A stretch of 41,168 nt of DNA from an uncultured Lachnospiraceae bacterium. GTDB taxonomy: Bacteria > Bacillota > Clostridia > Lachnospirales > Lachnospiraceae. A program made the translations under genes and the position numbers. Each line of letters starts with the position of its first letter. Within the stretch, counting starts at the first letter, position 1. Where the stretch lies: contig CANREE010000017.1 in NCBI GenBank assembly GCA_947629545.1, forward strand, positions 1-41,168. Direction: 5' to 3'. The notes under the pieces are model-generated. The model did not search any database. It was not told the DNA's origin and saw only the letters and a list, made by a program, of their open reading frames with translations. Below, piece after piece: positions 8,476 to 15,916 of this stretch.

Positions 8476-9036
8476 TCATTTCAACCGGCTGGCAAAAAAT
8501 GCCCAGTCTTCATCAACCTGTGTTTCTCGCTCTAACTCTGGAAGAGCACATAAGGACTTGTTCTCTTTCAGAAATTCCTGCTCCCATTTCTCCAGGTTTT
8601 TTCCCTTGGAAAGCTTTTGCCGGATAGCAAGCACCTGTGAGAATAACCCTTCCTGTATGTTCATGAACAATCCGTAAAATGTCCACCAATGCATATACTT
8701 TCCGGGAATGCGCACCTCATATCCCGCCTGCGCATTGACTGCAGGAAATATAATCGGTGCGTCTTTTTCCCAGTCTACAACCCGCGGAGATGGCTTGTCT
8801 TCCTGCTCCATTCCGCAGTCAATAAACCATATAGCCTTTTGCGCCGCTTCGTTGATATATTGTTCCGGAATCGGGTCAATATATAGGATTTCGACCATTA
8901 CCGCCGTCTTGGCATATTCCGGGAGGCCTGGGTCGTTAAATGCTTTCATAATATCCAATACCACCCGGAAATCAGTGCCAATCTCGCGCTCCGCGCCGCC
9001 CACATTAAGCGAAATCGGCAAATCCCATGCAGACAT
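8476..9036 (-). CDS. Bacteriophage Gp15 family protein (tail assembly)
   Basis: 186 aa. I recognise the Gp15 family: MSAWDLPISLNVGGAEREIG, then TDFRVVLDIMKAFNDPGLPE, a middle KYMHWWTFYGLFMNI and the end region LSKGKNLEKWEQEFLKENK. It lies directly before the tape measure, where tail assembly chaperones sit. Its start overlaps the stop of the upstream small gene as TAATG, so the pair is coupled. I found no slippery heptamer at the junction, so a G/GT-type frameshift fusion is not indicated. Confidence 0.8.
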   Translation of the reverse strand: MSAWDLPISLNVGGAEREIGTDFRVVLDIMKAFNDPGLPEYAKTAVMVEILYIDPIPEQYINEAAQKAIWFIDCGMEQEDKPSPRVVDWEKDAPIIFPAVNAQAGYEVRIPGKYMHWWTFYGLFMNIQEGLFSQVLAIRQKLSKGKNLEKWEQEFLKENKSLCALPELERETQVDEDWAFFASRLK

Positions 9037-9488
9037 TACGGAACCGGCCGGAGGTATCCGCCAGGGCCGGCCTTATACTTCGCCGTATAGCTGTCCATTC
9101 TCTTTGATACTTCCTCCATATTCTTTCCGGTGACTTCCTGCACGATATCAATCACGGCTTTCATAATCTTGGCTCCCCACGTATCGCCATCTTCCATTGG
9201 CGTAAACGGAGAAGCAATCTTGAAAAATCCTGATGTGTCCGCGTTGAAAAGATAATCAATCTTTTCTTTTATCAGCGCCTCATATTTATCCATTATCTCT
9301 TCGGATGGATTGACCATTGCGTTGATTTCATCGATTGCCTCGGAATATGCCATTTCTACATCCTTATACCGGCTGAATATGCCCATGTCAGAAGGAACGA
9401 ATTTCAGCGTTGCCAACACCTCGCCGTGTTGGTCGGTAAAATCGTAATACTTGACCGGGCTTTCAATGTTTATGGAAATGTTGGACAT
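9036..9488 (-). CDS. Tail assembly chaperone-like protein
   Basis: 150 aa, mainly helical after a beta-rich start (MSNISINIESPVKYYDFTDQ). Contains MVNPSEEIMDKYEALIKEKI and EVTGKNMEEVSKRMDSYTAK. It lies between the major tail protein and Gp15, the usual slot of the first tail chaperone. Homologues are annotated as hypothetical or tail assembly protein. Ends at PGGYLRPVP with one-base overlap to the next gene. Confidence 0.65.
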   Translation of the reverse strand: MSNISINIESPVKYYDFTDQHGEVLATLKFVPSDMGIFSRYKDVEMAYSEAIDEINAMVNPSEEIMDKYEALIKEKIDYLFNADTSGFFKIASPFTPMEDGDTWGAKIMKAVIDIVQEVTGKNMEEVSKRMDSYTAKYKAGPGGYLRPVP

Positions 9489-9497
9489 TGTACCTCC

Positions 9498-10019
9498 TTA
9501 CAGTCCCGCGCCATCAGCGGTAAACGTCATAGTTTCCAAATCTACTACGCCCAGCGTTTTCGGACCGACATAATGTACTGTGTGGGATGTTGAAACTCCG
9601 GCCAGACCAGAAGCAAAATCACCCGGTTCAATAACGCCCTCCTGAATCCAGGCCCTTGCTTTGCCGGATTCATCAGTTTTGTAGCGTTTCACGCACAGGT
9701 ACTGATTATGCAGCTCGGATAGTGTAGCGTCCGACTCCATCAGCTCGTCGATATGCTGAGAATACTCGTCTTCGCCAGAGACTTTCATGGGTTCGACAGT
9801 CATACTCTTGGCGTAGCCGGTAATCTCAAAATTGTTGTTTCCCAGCACGTCCTGGGATTCCTCCGTTTCCACGTTGGCGGAAATCGGCATATCCTCGATT
9901 CCCTTGCCGATAATGGCAAGGTTTTCTGATGTTACGGACTTTGTATTCCCGTCCTTAATCCAGAAGGTCATAAAGTCCTTCCTTTTGGCGTCTCCTTTTG
10001 CATACGTCCATTCAGCCAT
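9498..10019 (-). CDS. Major tail (tube) protein
   Basis: 173 aa. The composition and phrases (FWIKDGNTKSVTSENLAIIG, EESQDVLGNNNFEITGYAKS, LSELHNQYLCVKRYKTDESG, GLAGVSTSHTVHYVGPKTLG) match the tail-tube protein of Firmicute siphophages. It is placed after the three minor capsid/completion proteins and before the chaperones, as expected. Start at 10019 with AAAGGAGATTATATCA upstream. It should be among the most expressed virion proteins. Confidence 0.8.
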   Translation of the reverse strand: MAEWTYAKGDAKRKDFMTFWIKDGNTKSVTSENLAIIGKGIEDMPISANVETEESQDVLGNNNFEITGYAKSMTVEPMKVSGEDEYSQHIDELMESDATLSELHNQYLCVKRYKTDESGKARAWIQEGVIEPGDFASGLAGVSTSHTVHYVGPKTLGVVDLETMTFTADGAGL

Positions 10020-10036
10020 TGATATAATCTCCTTTC

Positions 10037-10564
10037 TTATGGTTCAAGTTCAAACTCGTTTGTATACTGGACGGTAATCGGGATAATCCAGTCCTGCGTG
10101 CCGTCCTCTTTCGGGTCTTGCCCGTAGGCATTATCCCGCGTTATGCGGATAATTTTTCTCCCGCCGTCCAGCTTGGGAAAATCCGCAAGTTTATAATCTG
10201 TGCCGCCTATCGTGACCGGCTCGGAACATAACCATTTGCCGAATGTGTCCACGAAATCGAATGCGGACAGTTTGCCGGTCTCCTTGGTCGTATTAGTGCG
10301 ATAAACGAGAAAAAACGGATACTGGCACGTTTGGTTGATATACCCGAGAACGTCTTTCTTCTCCGCATATACCAGCGCGCCGGAATCGTTGGAGAAGCCG
10401 ATATCGCCGTCATTCTCGATCTGCTCAAACCGCACCACTTCATTCTCGTAAAGCCCCGGAAACTGGTTTAGCAGTTCCCGCATAGCTTTCGTAATGACTT
10501 CGTACCCGGTTGCGTCCTTGCCTATCGGGCGGGGCTTATCCGCCACCGGCGATTCTCTTGACAT
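10037..10564 (-). CDS. Minor capsid / tail terminator protein (Minor_capsid_3-like)
   Basis: 175 aa. ITKAMRELLNQFPGLYENEV followed by VRFEQIENDGDIGFSNDSGA, CQYPFFLVYRTNTT, and the end WIIPITVQYTNEFELEP correspond to the third of the three small 'minor capsid' proteins found in this order in clostridial phages. It probably caps the tail tube or joins head and tail. Overlaps the upstream gene by 29 bases. Confidence 0.7.
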   Translation of the reverse strand: MSRESPVADKPRPIGKDATGYEVITKAMRELLNQFPGLYENEVVRFEQIENDGDIGFSNDSGALVYAEKKDVLGYINQTCQYPFFLVYRTNTTKETGKLSAFDFVDTFGKWLCSEPVTIGGTDYKLADFPKLDGGRKIIRITRDNAYGQDPKEDGTQDWIIPITVQYTNEFELEP

Positions 10565-11027
10565 TCTTCACCCATTCCTTTCCGTCTCTCTGCTTCGCCG
10601 CGTCAAACCAATGGTCGGTAACGGCGGGGTTATGTGTCTTGGTGTATCTCAGCGGGCGGTCAGTGGCTACCAGTTTCGCGCCCTTGCGGAACCGCAAGAC
10701 GTATTCATCCGGGCCGGTCGCTATCTTGTAAGGCCCCTTGCCGGTCTCGCTGTCCACCATGACCTTGCCCTCATAGAGATAGCGCCCTTGCGGGCCGAAA
10801 GCCGCGTACACCCTACCTGTGCCTTGTATGGCTGCGCTCGCGGCGCGGGTGGTGTTGATAAACGTACCGTTGAGGTGCGGCATGAACGGAACCATGCTAT
10901 TCATCACGTTCCCGTCAAGCTGATACTGCGCCTGCTGAAACTGCCGCTCAAACCGGGACAGGCTGACCTTAACCTCTATTTCCCCGTCAACGATAGAGAA
11001 AGATTTGAAGTGGTGCGTTTTGCTCAT
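10536..11027 (-). CDS. Minor capsid protein (Minor_capsid_2-like, head-tail joining)
   Basis: 163 aa. QQAQYQLDGNVMNSMVPFMP, GTFINTTRAASAAIQGTGRV and the terminal TDHWFDAAKQRDGKEWVKNV are characteristic of the second minor capsid family (an HK97-gp10-like role). Lies two bases downstream of the first minor capsid gene. It is expected to sit at the head-tail interface. Local GC is higher than in the fibre and homing-nuclease regions. Confidence 0.75.
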   Translation of the reverse strand: MSKTHHFKSFSIVDGEIEVKVSLSRFERQFQQAQYQLDGNVMNSMVPFMPHLNGTFINTTRAASAAIQGTGRVYAAFGPQGRYLYEGKVMVDSETGKGPYKIATGPDEYVLRFRKGAKLVATDRPLRYTKTHNPAVTDHWFDAAKQRDGKEWVKNVKRIAGGG

Positions 11028-11029
11028 CC

Positions 11030-11530
11030 CTACGCCCCCAGAATCTCAAAATGCGGTATCACCGTATACGGCCCGCCCACGGTGGTAATGCGGTAAACAT
11101 AGTCGTAATTCTGCACCATGTACGCGTAAAAGCCCTCCGTCCGCCGGTCGGTAAAGGCCGCGTCATTGACAACGCCGCCGTCCCATTCGCCGAGCCAGAA
11201 GAAATCGTCCGTGGTGTCGAACGTCAGCGTATCGTCGTAGAGGTCGTTGACCTGCTTCGCCCATTCTTTCGGCGGGAGCCAGATCAGCGGATTTCCCGCG
11301 GCGTTCAGTATCGGCTCATAGGTAAGCCCGTCCACGATAACGCGGCCCTGTTCCGTGTCGGTGTAGGTGATGTGCAACTCCGCGCTGTCGGTGCTGTCGG
11401 GGCCGTATTTCTTGAGGATAGCGCCCTTGTCAGTGATGAGGTCAGCGCCGTGGATAACGTGCGGGTACCACATGGCACCGGCAGAAGATTCGTAGAAGTT
11501 GAAAACCGTGACAGTCGCCGAATAGAACAT
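11030..11530 (-). CDS. Minor capsid protein (Minor_capsid_1-like, head closure)
   Basis: 166 aa. Features FNFYESSAGAMWYPHVIHGA, DLITDKGAILKKYGPDSTDS, LIWLPPKEWAKQVNDLYDD typical of the first minor capsid / head-closure protein in this phage group. Start at 11530 with AAAGGAG. In related phages it would directly follow the head-tail connector; here two extra genes lie between them. Confidence 0.7.
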   Translation of the reverse strand: MFYSATVTVFNFYESSAGAMWYPHVIHGADLITDKGAILKKYGPDSTDSAELHITYTDTEQGRVIVDGLTYEPILNAAGNPLIWLPPKEWAKQVNDLYDDTLTFDTTDDFFWLGEWDGGVVNDAAFTDRRTEGFYAYMVQNYDYVYRITTVGGPYTVIPHFEILGA

Positions 11531-11548
11531 GGTACCCGCTCCTTTCGC

Positions 11549-11812
11549 TTATTTCTTCGCCTGCTTATACATCTGGTTGATTCCCGTCGCCGCAAGTCCG
11601 CTCATCGTTCCCACGGCAAACGCGGTAATCCAGTCAGCCGCCGGAAACTCCGGCATGATATACATTCCCGCGATTCCGAGCACGCCGCCAAGAACGGCGA
11701 GGATGAACGGGATCCATTTATCGGGAATCTGCTCCCACGCCTTGCACCCAATGCCTGCGCAATAGCAGATGGCGATAATGGGGAGGCATGTGCCTAAACT
11801 CATAATGTCCAT
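11549..11812 (-). CDS. Holin (Hol44 / Phage_holin_5-like)
   Basis: 87 aa. MSLGTCLPIIAICYCAGIGC, a short polar turn (KAWEQIPDKW), a second membrane segment (IPFILAVLGGVLGIAGMYI), PEFPAADWITAFAVGTMSGL and the end ATGINQMYKQAKK match the Hol44-type holin pattern. The frame is open further upstream, but the start is fixed at 11812 by AAGGAAAAGGCT. Holins make the lesion that releases endolysin. It is odd to find it among head genes; a non-lytic membrane role cannot be excluded. Confidence 0.7.
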   Translation of the reverse strand: MDIMSLGTCLPIIAICYCAGIGCKAWEQIPDKWIPFILAVLGGVLGIAGMYIMPEFPAADWITAFAVGTMSGLAATGINQMYKQAKK

Positions 11813-11827
11813 AGCCTTTTCCTTTCC

Positions 11828-11854
11828 GAACGTGTAAGGATTGCTTACACGTTC
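11828..11854. other. Perfect 10-bp hairpin between peptidase and holin genes
   Basis: GAACGTGTAA and its exact complement are separated by 7 bases. The right arm overlaps the stop region of the peptidase gene, and the holin start lies 16 bases downstream. There is no T-run on either strand, so it is unlikely to be a terminator. It could protect or partition the mRNA, or be a protein-binding site. Confidence 0.55.
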
Positions 11855-12179
11855 AAAGCAAATCCAGTTCCTTGAATACTTTGAATATCTTCGGAGATTG
11901 GATTGCAAACCAGTCAACCGTTGTTTCGTCATGCCCGAATTGCTCTGTATGCTGCCAGTTGCTTTGCAGTCCGCTCTCGGCCAGAAAAGCGTGAATTATT
12001 TCATGCCTCATACTTTTCTTTTGCACATATTCAAAGTTGCCGAGGTCGTTTGAGTTGTCAGATCGTATTGCGATCCGCTTGGCAGTAAAGTCGCAATACC
12101 CGTCCGTTCCTTCGTCTTTCATATCCTCAAACCGAATCTGATATTCGGTTCCAAGGACGTTTATTTTAGTATCCTGCAT
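11853..12179 (-). CDS. HEXXH metallopeptidase-like protein
   Basis: 108 aa. A zincin motif is visible: KKSMRHEIIHAFLAESGL (HEIIH near residue 60), preceded by a beta-rich N-terminus (INVLGTEYQIRFED) and followed by an acidic HDETTVDWFAIQ that could give the third ligand. The size and layout resemble short ImmA/IrrE- or SprT-like phage proteins, normally found in early regions. Here it is in the head operon, overlapping the connector gene by 14 bases. Substrate unknown. Confidence 0.6.
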   Translation of the reverse strand: MQDTKINVLGTEYQIRFEDMKDEGTDGYCDFTAKRIAIRSDNSNDLGNFEYVQKKSMRHEIIHAFLAESGLQSNWQHTEQFGHDETTVDWFAIQSPKIFKVFKELDLL

Positions 12180-12660
12180 ACAGAAGCGGCACTCCCTTAT
12201 CGTTATTCACGCCGGACAGATACACCCGCGCCGTATCGTACAACAGCTTATTCGTCTTTTCCGTATCCCCGGCGGCGGCATATACCGCGCTCCATTCCTT
12301 TGCCCCGCTTGCCATCTGGGACGGCGAGGCGTAAGAGATGGATTCGGAGCCGGAAGAGCGGGAAGTGATAACGCCCGTAGTACCCGCGGCGGTCTGTGTT
12401 GACGTGCCGCCTGCGCCTGCCGCGGCGTTAGCCTGGCTCTCCGCAATCTCCAACAGATACATCTTTTCGGCCACCGCGCAGACGGCCATTTTAACGTCGT
12501 AGGCGTCGTATTCGTCATCCGGGAACCAGTTGCGGAGCCGCCGGAACGTCATTTTGTCGATAGCCTCCCGGCTCGCTTTTTCGGCAAGCCGGGAGAAATC
12601 AGCCTCGGGAACGACGGCCTTGCAGTGCGTGTTGTAAAAATCCCAATCAGCGTATGCCAT
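12166..12660 (-). CDS. Head-tail connector protein
   Basis: 164 aa. MAYADWDFYNTHCKAVVPEA, then SREAIDKMTFRRLRNWFPDD, VKMAVCAVAEKMYLLE: the helical gp6-like connector of siphophages. The middle is Ala/Gly/Ser/Thr-rich (ANAAAGAGGTSTQTAAGTTG), unusual in length but probably a linker. The C-terminus has LYDTARVYLSGV. The ATG at 12660 has AAGGGG eight bases upstream; a GTG at 12669 is less likely. Confidence 0.7.
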   Translation of the reverse strand: MAYADWDFYNTHCKAVVPEADFSRLAEKASREAIDKMTFRRLRNWFPDDEYDAYDVKMAVCAVAEKMYLLEIAESQANAAAGAGGTSTQTAAGTTGVITSRSSGSESISYASPSQMASGAKEWSAVYAAAGDTEKTNKLLYDTARVYLSGVNNDKGVPLLYAGY

Positions 12661-12672
12661 AGCCGCCACCCC

Positions 12673-13083
12673 TTATCTCGCTCTGCGCGTTCTTATCATG
12701 GTCGGATTCTGCGCGAGTGTCGCTTTGCTGAAATCGACGCTAAAGATTTCCTCGCCGTCAGCCTTTGCGGTCAGCGTCTTGCCCTCTGCCAGATTCTCAA
12801 TCCGCACCACAAGGAGCAAATCGCTGTCCACGGTGACGGTTCTGTTGCCGCCCTCGCGCCCGCTCAGTTCGATTTGTTCGCCCTGATACTTGGCGTCAAA
12901 CTTGACCGGGAAGAAGTGGCCGTCTTTTTCAGCAAGCCCGAACAGGTCGCTCAAATCGTCCACATACTTCACATCGCCGCCCGCCTCGCCTTTGGTGCCT
13001 GTCCAGCTGATGGAGGCGGTCGGTTCTATCAGGTCACTGACCTGTTTGCCAGATTCGCCGATTTGCTGAGATTGCTCTGGCAC
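12673..13083 (-). CDS. Hypothetical head-region protein (possible capsid accessory)
   Basis: 136 aa, following the major capsid gene. SDLIEPTASISWTGTKGEAG, DLSDLFGLAEKDGHFFPVKF, DAKYQGEQIELSG, LDFSKATLAQNP-like end: a conserved family in clostridial phages next to the major capsid protein; the position suggests a decoration or Ig-like accessory protein. GTG start at 13083 with only a weak ribosome site, perhaps coupled to the major capsid gene. Confidence 0.55.
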   Translation of the reverse strand: MPEQSQQIGESGKQVSDLIEPTASISWTGTKGEAGGDVKYVDDLSDLFGLAEKDGHFFPVKFDAKYQGEQIELSGREGGNRTVTVDSDLLLVVRIENLAEGKTLTAKADGEEIFSVDFSKATLAQNPTMIRTRRAR

Positions 13084-13103
13084 TTTTATAATCTCAGCGC
13101 CAG

Positions 13104-14324
13104 TTATTCCGGCTGTTTTACCTTGAGCTGCGCATCTCCGGCTTTCAGTGCCCTGTAACCCGCGTTGACCTCTGCAACCGTAATATGGTCACTATCGGTT
13201 CCCGCGATTTCAGATGTTCCGTCCCACGGTGTCCATGTGGACAAATCCTGATGGTATCTCACGTTTACCTTGGCCTTTGCAATTCTGTATCTGTAGCTGT
13301 CGCCGCTTGCCTTTTCCGGCGCTATGGTAACTTTGGAATATCCATCATTATCCGAAGATGCTGCCGGAGTTACGGTCAACTGTGCAAGGCTCCCGGTATC
13401 TCCGGATACGGCCTCGCTCTCGGGCTTGTCTGCGTTCTTGTTGATGGTCACAACGGCGATAGCGTCGCCGTACTCTGCGAACAGGGTAAGGCCCATCAGA
13501 GCGTAAGAAACGCTCGTTGCGCGGTCATAGTCGCCCTGCACGGCAAAGCCGATAAGGTTCGTTTCGCCGTCGGTGGTGTAATTCAGCCCCATCCTTGCAA
13601 ACTCGGAATCAGCCGGGTCGACATAGTAGGAAACGATATTGTTCATTGGGGTCGCAATCAGCGTTCCCCGCGGAATCTCGCTCGTGATGAACGTCCTTTC
13701 CGCGCCGAGGAAATTCTCGACATAGTTGAAGCCGAAAGCCGTCTGCACGGTAATCTCGGAATTGCCGAGGTAAGCATACAGGTCAAGCGTATTCACAAAC
13801 ACGACGGTTCCCGTCACGCTCCTGTGCATCTGCTTGAATTTGTCCTTTACCTTTCCGAGAGCCATTGCAAACGCCATCTGGAACGTCTTTTCCTCAAACT
13901 TCATCTCGCCGGATTTCAGCTGAGTGTAAAAGCGTTCAGAAACAACATCCTGCAACTGCACAAGGAATTCCTCATCGGTCATATTAACCGCCGCGTCATA
14001 GCCGTGGTCGGCCACCGCTTCAATGGAAACTTCCTTTGCGTACTTCTCCACTTTGATTTTGCCGAACGGCTTTTCCTTTACGGAGAAATGGGAACGCGGG
14101 ATAAACGCACCCTCTTCCACTTCGCCGCTCTGAAGCTCTCCCTCTGCGTACTTGGTGGAAAGCACCGTGCCGTTAGCTTTACGGATGGGTCGGGTAATTC
14201 CCATAACCTCGCGCAGAGCGTCCCAGTTCTTCGCAAACTGGGTAACGAAATCGATTTTACGCGCCTCAAGCGCAATGTCCGCAGACACGATCAGATTGTC
14301 ATGCGGGGCTGTGTATTCTGCCAT
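13104..14324 (-). CDS. Major capsid protein
   Basis: 406 aa. The first ~285 residues fit an HK97-fold capsid protein of the GP20-scaffold type: LIVSADIALEARKIDFVTQF, NWDALREVMGITRPIRKANG, IKVEKYAKEVSIEAVADHGY, VVFVNTLDLYAYLGNSEI, NNIVSYYVDPADSEFARMGL. After about residue 300 there is a beta-rich addition (LAQLTVTPAASSDNDGYSKV...VKQPE), probably a surface-exposed Ig-like domain. The start at 14324 is preferred over 14330 because AAAGGAG is too close to the first ATG. Confidence 0.9.
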   Translation of the reverse strand: MAEYTAPHDNLIVSADIALEARKIDFVTQFAKNWDALREVMGITRPIRKANGTVLSTKYAEGELQSGEVEEGAFIPRSHFSVKEKPFGKIKVEKYAKEVSIEAVADHGYDAAVNMTDEEFLVQLQDVVSERFYTQLKSGEMKFEEKTFQMAFAMALGKVKDKFKQMHRSVTGTVVFVNTLDLYAYLGNSEITVQTAFGFNYVENFLGAERTFITSEIPRGTLIATPMNNIVSYYVDPADSEFARMGLNYTTDGETNLIGFAVQGDYDRATSVSYALMGLTLFAEYGDAIAVVTINKNADKPESEAVSGDTGSLAQLTVTPAASSDNDGYSKVTIAPEKASGDSYRYRIAKAKVNVRYHQDLSTWTPWDGTSEIAGTDSDHITVAEVNAGYRALKAGDAQLKVKQPE

Positions 14325-14336
14325 AGTCATTCTCCT

Positions 14337-14969
14337 TTACTGTTTGAAAAGCGAGAGATTTTCGGCAATGGCCCTCTGTCTGTCGGCCTTGTCCGTCATG
14401 CTCTCAATGTCTTTGCGTGTCACGCCTCCCGGCGTAGCCTGCCGCCCTGCCGGAGCGGTAAACCTCGCCGCGTTGCGCTGCGCCTCCGCCTGCTTCTCGT
14501 CGATAAAAGCAGAGGCGTCTTTCTCACGCATCTGGGTGATGAGGTCGGAAAGCCCGAGAATCTTGCCGTCTTTCATTTTCAGCCCGGCGTCCTTGATTTC
14601 GGCCATAATGGCCCGCCTCGCCGCGTCGCTGGAAAACTTCACGGATTCCAGCTCAGCCTTGAGCGCGTCGTTAAAATCCCGCTCGTAAATCTGCGCCTGT
14701 GCGTTCTTTTCGGCGTCCTCGGCCTTTTTCTTCCAGTCCTCCAGATCGCGCTTCATCGTATCCAGATCAACGCCGTCAAAGCCTTTCAGCGTTGTTTCTG
14801 CGGTTTCGGCTTTCTCTTTCCACGTGTCGCGGTCGGTTTCCAGCTTTCCGTAATCGTTCACGGTTTTGTAATTCTCGTGGAATTTGACCCGGAAATCTTC
14901 TTTCTTGTCCTCCGGGATTTCAAGCCCAAAATCTTTCAAAATGGATTCGATGTTCTGCATTTTTGCCAT
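14337..14969 (-). CDS. Scaffold protein (phage minor structural GP20 family)
   Basis: 210 aa. MAKMQNIESILKDFGLEIPE, then a long coiled-coil (TWKEKAETAETTLKGFDGVD, EDWKKKAEDAEKNAQ), IMAEIKDAGLKMKDGKILG, and the terminal RKDIESMTDKADRQRAIAEN are diagnostic of the GP20 scaffold. It directs capsid shell assembly and is then removed. AGGAGG nine bases upstream fixes the start at 14969. The 800 bases upstream hold RNA-like sequence instead of a protein gene. Confidence 0.88.
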   Translation of the reverse strand: MAKMQNIESILKDFGLEIPEDKKEDFRVKFHENYKTVNDYGKLETDRDTWKEKAETAETTLKGFDGVDLDTMKRDLEDWKKKAEDAEKNAQAQIYERDFNDALKAELESVKFSSDAARRAIMAEIKDAGLKMKDGKILGLSDLITQMREKDASAFIDEKQAEAQRNAARFTAPAGRQATPGGVTRKDIESMTDKADRQRAIAENLSLFKQ

Positions 14970-15039
14970 ACTTATAATCCTCCTAAACGTAATTGGTAAA
15001 CCGCCCGTCAGCGGTAATGGATTAAGGCGGATGAACCAC

Positions 15040-15125
15040 CGCCGGGGTAACGTCGAAGCCGGGAGTCGAACCCAGCCGCCTACCACTACTGCGGTTCATG
15101 ACGCCGCCCTCATGGTAGCCAACGC
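15040..15125 (-). other. tRNA-like remnant or unclassified folded RNA
   Basis: On the - strand a good T-arm is present: CTGGG, loop TTCGACT, CCCGG, followed by CTTCGAC. No 5' acceptor, D-arm or anticodon arm fits with normal spacing. Other pairings include CTACCA/TGGTAG and CATGA/TCATG just upstream. It may be a decayed tRNA or another structured RNA. The sequence from 15126 to 15346 also has a CCCAAG/CTTGGG hairpin (15281-15300) but nothing that I can classify. Confidence 0.3.
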
Positions 15126-15346
15126 TGCCGCAACTACTCGCTTCAGATATGCGCACTTTCTTCAGCTTTCGTTGGCGTTGCCGACACATTCTCCGCCTGT
15201 CACGGGCGCGCCTTCGAAAAGGACACGGGTTGAATTCCACCAAGGAAGGATTGCCATACGGAGCCGGCGTCCCGCAGACACCCAAGCCGCTTATCTTGGG
15301 GCCGTCCCGCAAATGTCGGGCGATCCGTGCATGGGCTTACATCCAA

Positions 15347-15417
15347 AGCCATCACCCGGAATCGAACCAGGATTCGCCGCTTACAAGGCGGCTGTACTGC
15401 CGTTGTACTATAATGGC
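15347..15417 (-). tRNA. tRNA-Thr (UGU)
   Basis: The - strand folds as a cloverleaf: acceptor GCCATTA pairs with TGATGGC, D-arm GTAC/GTAC, anticodon stem GCCGC/GCGGC around CTTGTAA (anticodon UGU, reads ACA), T-arm CCTGG/CCGGG with loop TTCGATT. Discriminator U; no encoded CCA. Lies in the RNA region upstream of the scaffold gene and is transcribed with the virion genes. Confidence 0.85.
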
Positions 15418-15517
15418 AGGGGCGCTTCTGCGACTATCTGCCATAACCGCAGAAGCATGGGGGGAGTGGAGTATGCCAACCGACCCGACGGGAATATGCG
15501 CGGAAACTGGCATACAG

Positions 15518-15590
15518 ACGGGACAGATGGGGTCGAACCATCGACATACGGCTTATAAGGCCGGCGCTCTCCCTGCTGAGCTATGTCCCG
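15518..15590 (-). tRNA. tRNA-Ile (UAU)
   Basis: A cloverleaf on the - strand: acceptor CGGGACA/TGTCCCG, D-arm GCTC/GAGC, anticodon stem CCGGC/GCCGT (end pair mismatched) around CTTATAA (anticodon UAU), five-base variable loop, T-arm GATGG/CCATC with TTCGACC. UAU reads AUA directly, without the lysidine-modified CAU tRNA most bacteria use. No CCA encoded; discriminator U is atypical for Ile. The gene would favour AUA-rich phage messages. Confidence 0.8.
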
Positions 15591-15649
15591 TTTGCGGCAC
15601 CCCGGCCATAGACCGCCTGCCAGCAGACAGCGTAACCGTGAGCGCCAAA

Positions 15650-15699
15650 CCCCACCGGCGCGGATGATACGCCTTAACAGGGCCGTTGCCCTAGTGGGG
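15650..15699. ncRNA. Three-stem structured element, unclassified
   Basis: On either strand an outer CCCCAC/GTGGGG helix encloses two hairpins: GGGC-AACG-GCCC, and GGCGT/GCGCC with a seven-base loop that on the - strand reads ATCATCC. It resembles a small tRNA without a T-arm. I cannot assign it to a known family. The rest of 15591-15778 has no other clear feature except a short GGGC/GCCC hairpin with TTTTCTTG after it on the - strand (15725-15745). Confidence 0.4.
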
Positions 15700-15778
15700 G
15701 AGGAGGTCTGTAACAAGAAAAGGGCCAAGCGCCCGAGAAAACCTCGAACACTCAGCCCCGAATGGCTTTTGACAAGCC

Positions 15779-15916
15779 CTATTGCTTGCCGTTCTTTATG
15801 GTCTTTTTGACTTCAAGTATCACCACTTCTCCCGTTTTCGGTCTCAGCTTGATCTCCACATCTGAGCCGCGGGAGAGGATGTAGTTGATGATGGGTATAT
15901 CTTTTTCAGTTATCAC
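15779..15916 (-). CDS. Small conserved phage protein
   Basis: 45 aa from a GTG whose first bases overlap the methyltransferase stop (GTGA). The sequence MITEKDIPIINYILSRGSDV EIKLR... ending KKTIKNGKQ resembles a very short family often seen beside phage structural or methylase genes. A charged helix then two beta strands (EIKLR, VVILEVKK). Function unknown. Position and coupling support real translation. Confidence 0.6.
   Translation of the reverse strand: MITEKDIPIINYILSRGSDVEIKLRPKTGEVVILEVKKTIKNGKQ

Noticed and set aside
9034-9060. Programmed frameshift between the two tail chaperone genes
   Set aside because: No slippery heptamer near the stop; the genes are joined by a normal TAATG overlap.
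10494-11797. Long + strand frames over the minor capsid genes
   Set aside because: Antisense shadows; the - strand genes have clear family matches and ribosome sites.
11828-11854. Rho-independent terminator
   Set aside because: Perfect stem but no T-run on either strand, and genes continue in the same direction 16 bases later.
13185-14999. 604-codon open frame on the + strand
   Set aside because: Exactly antisense to the major capsid and scaffold genes; composition biased, no ribosome site, a shadow of GC-rich coding on the other strand.
15022-15312. 96-codon - strand frame ending SSGRRLGSTPG...
   Set aside because: Its sequence is the read-through of a tRNA-like T-arm and other structured DNA; no ribosome site.
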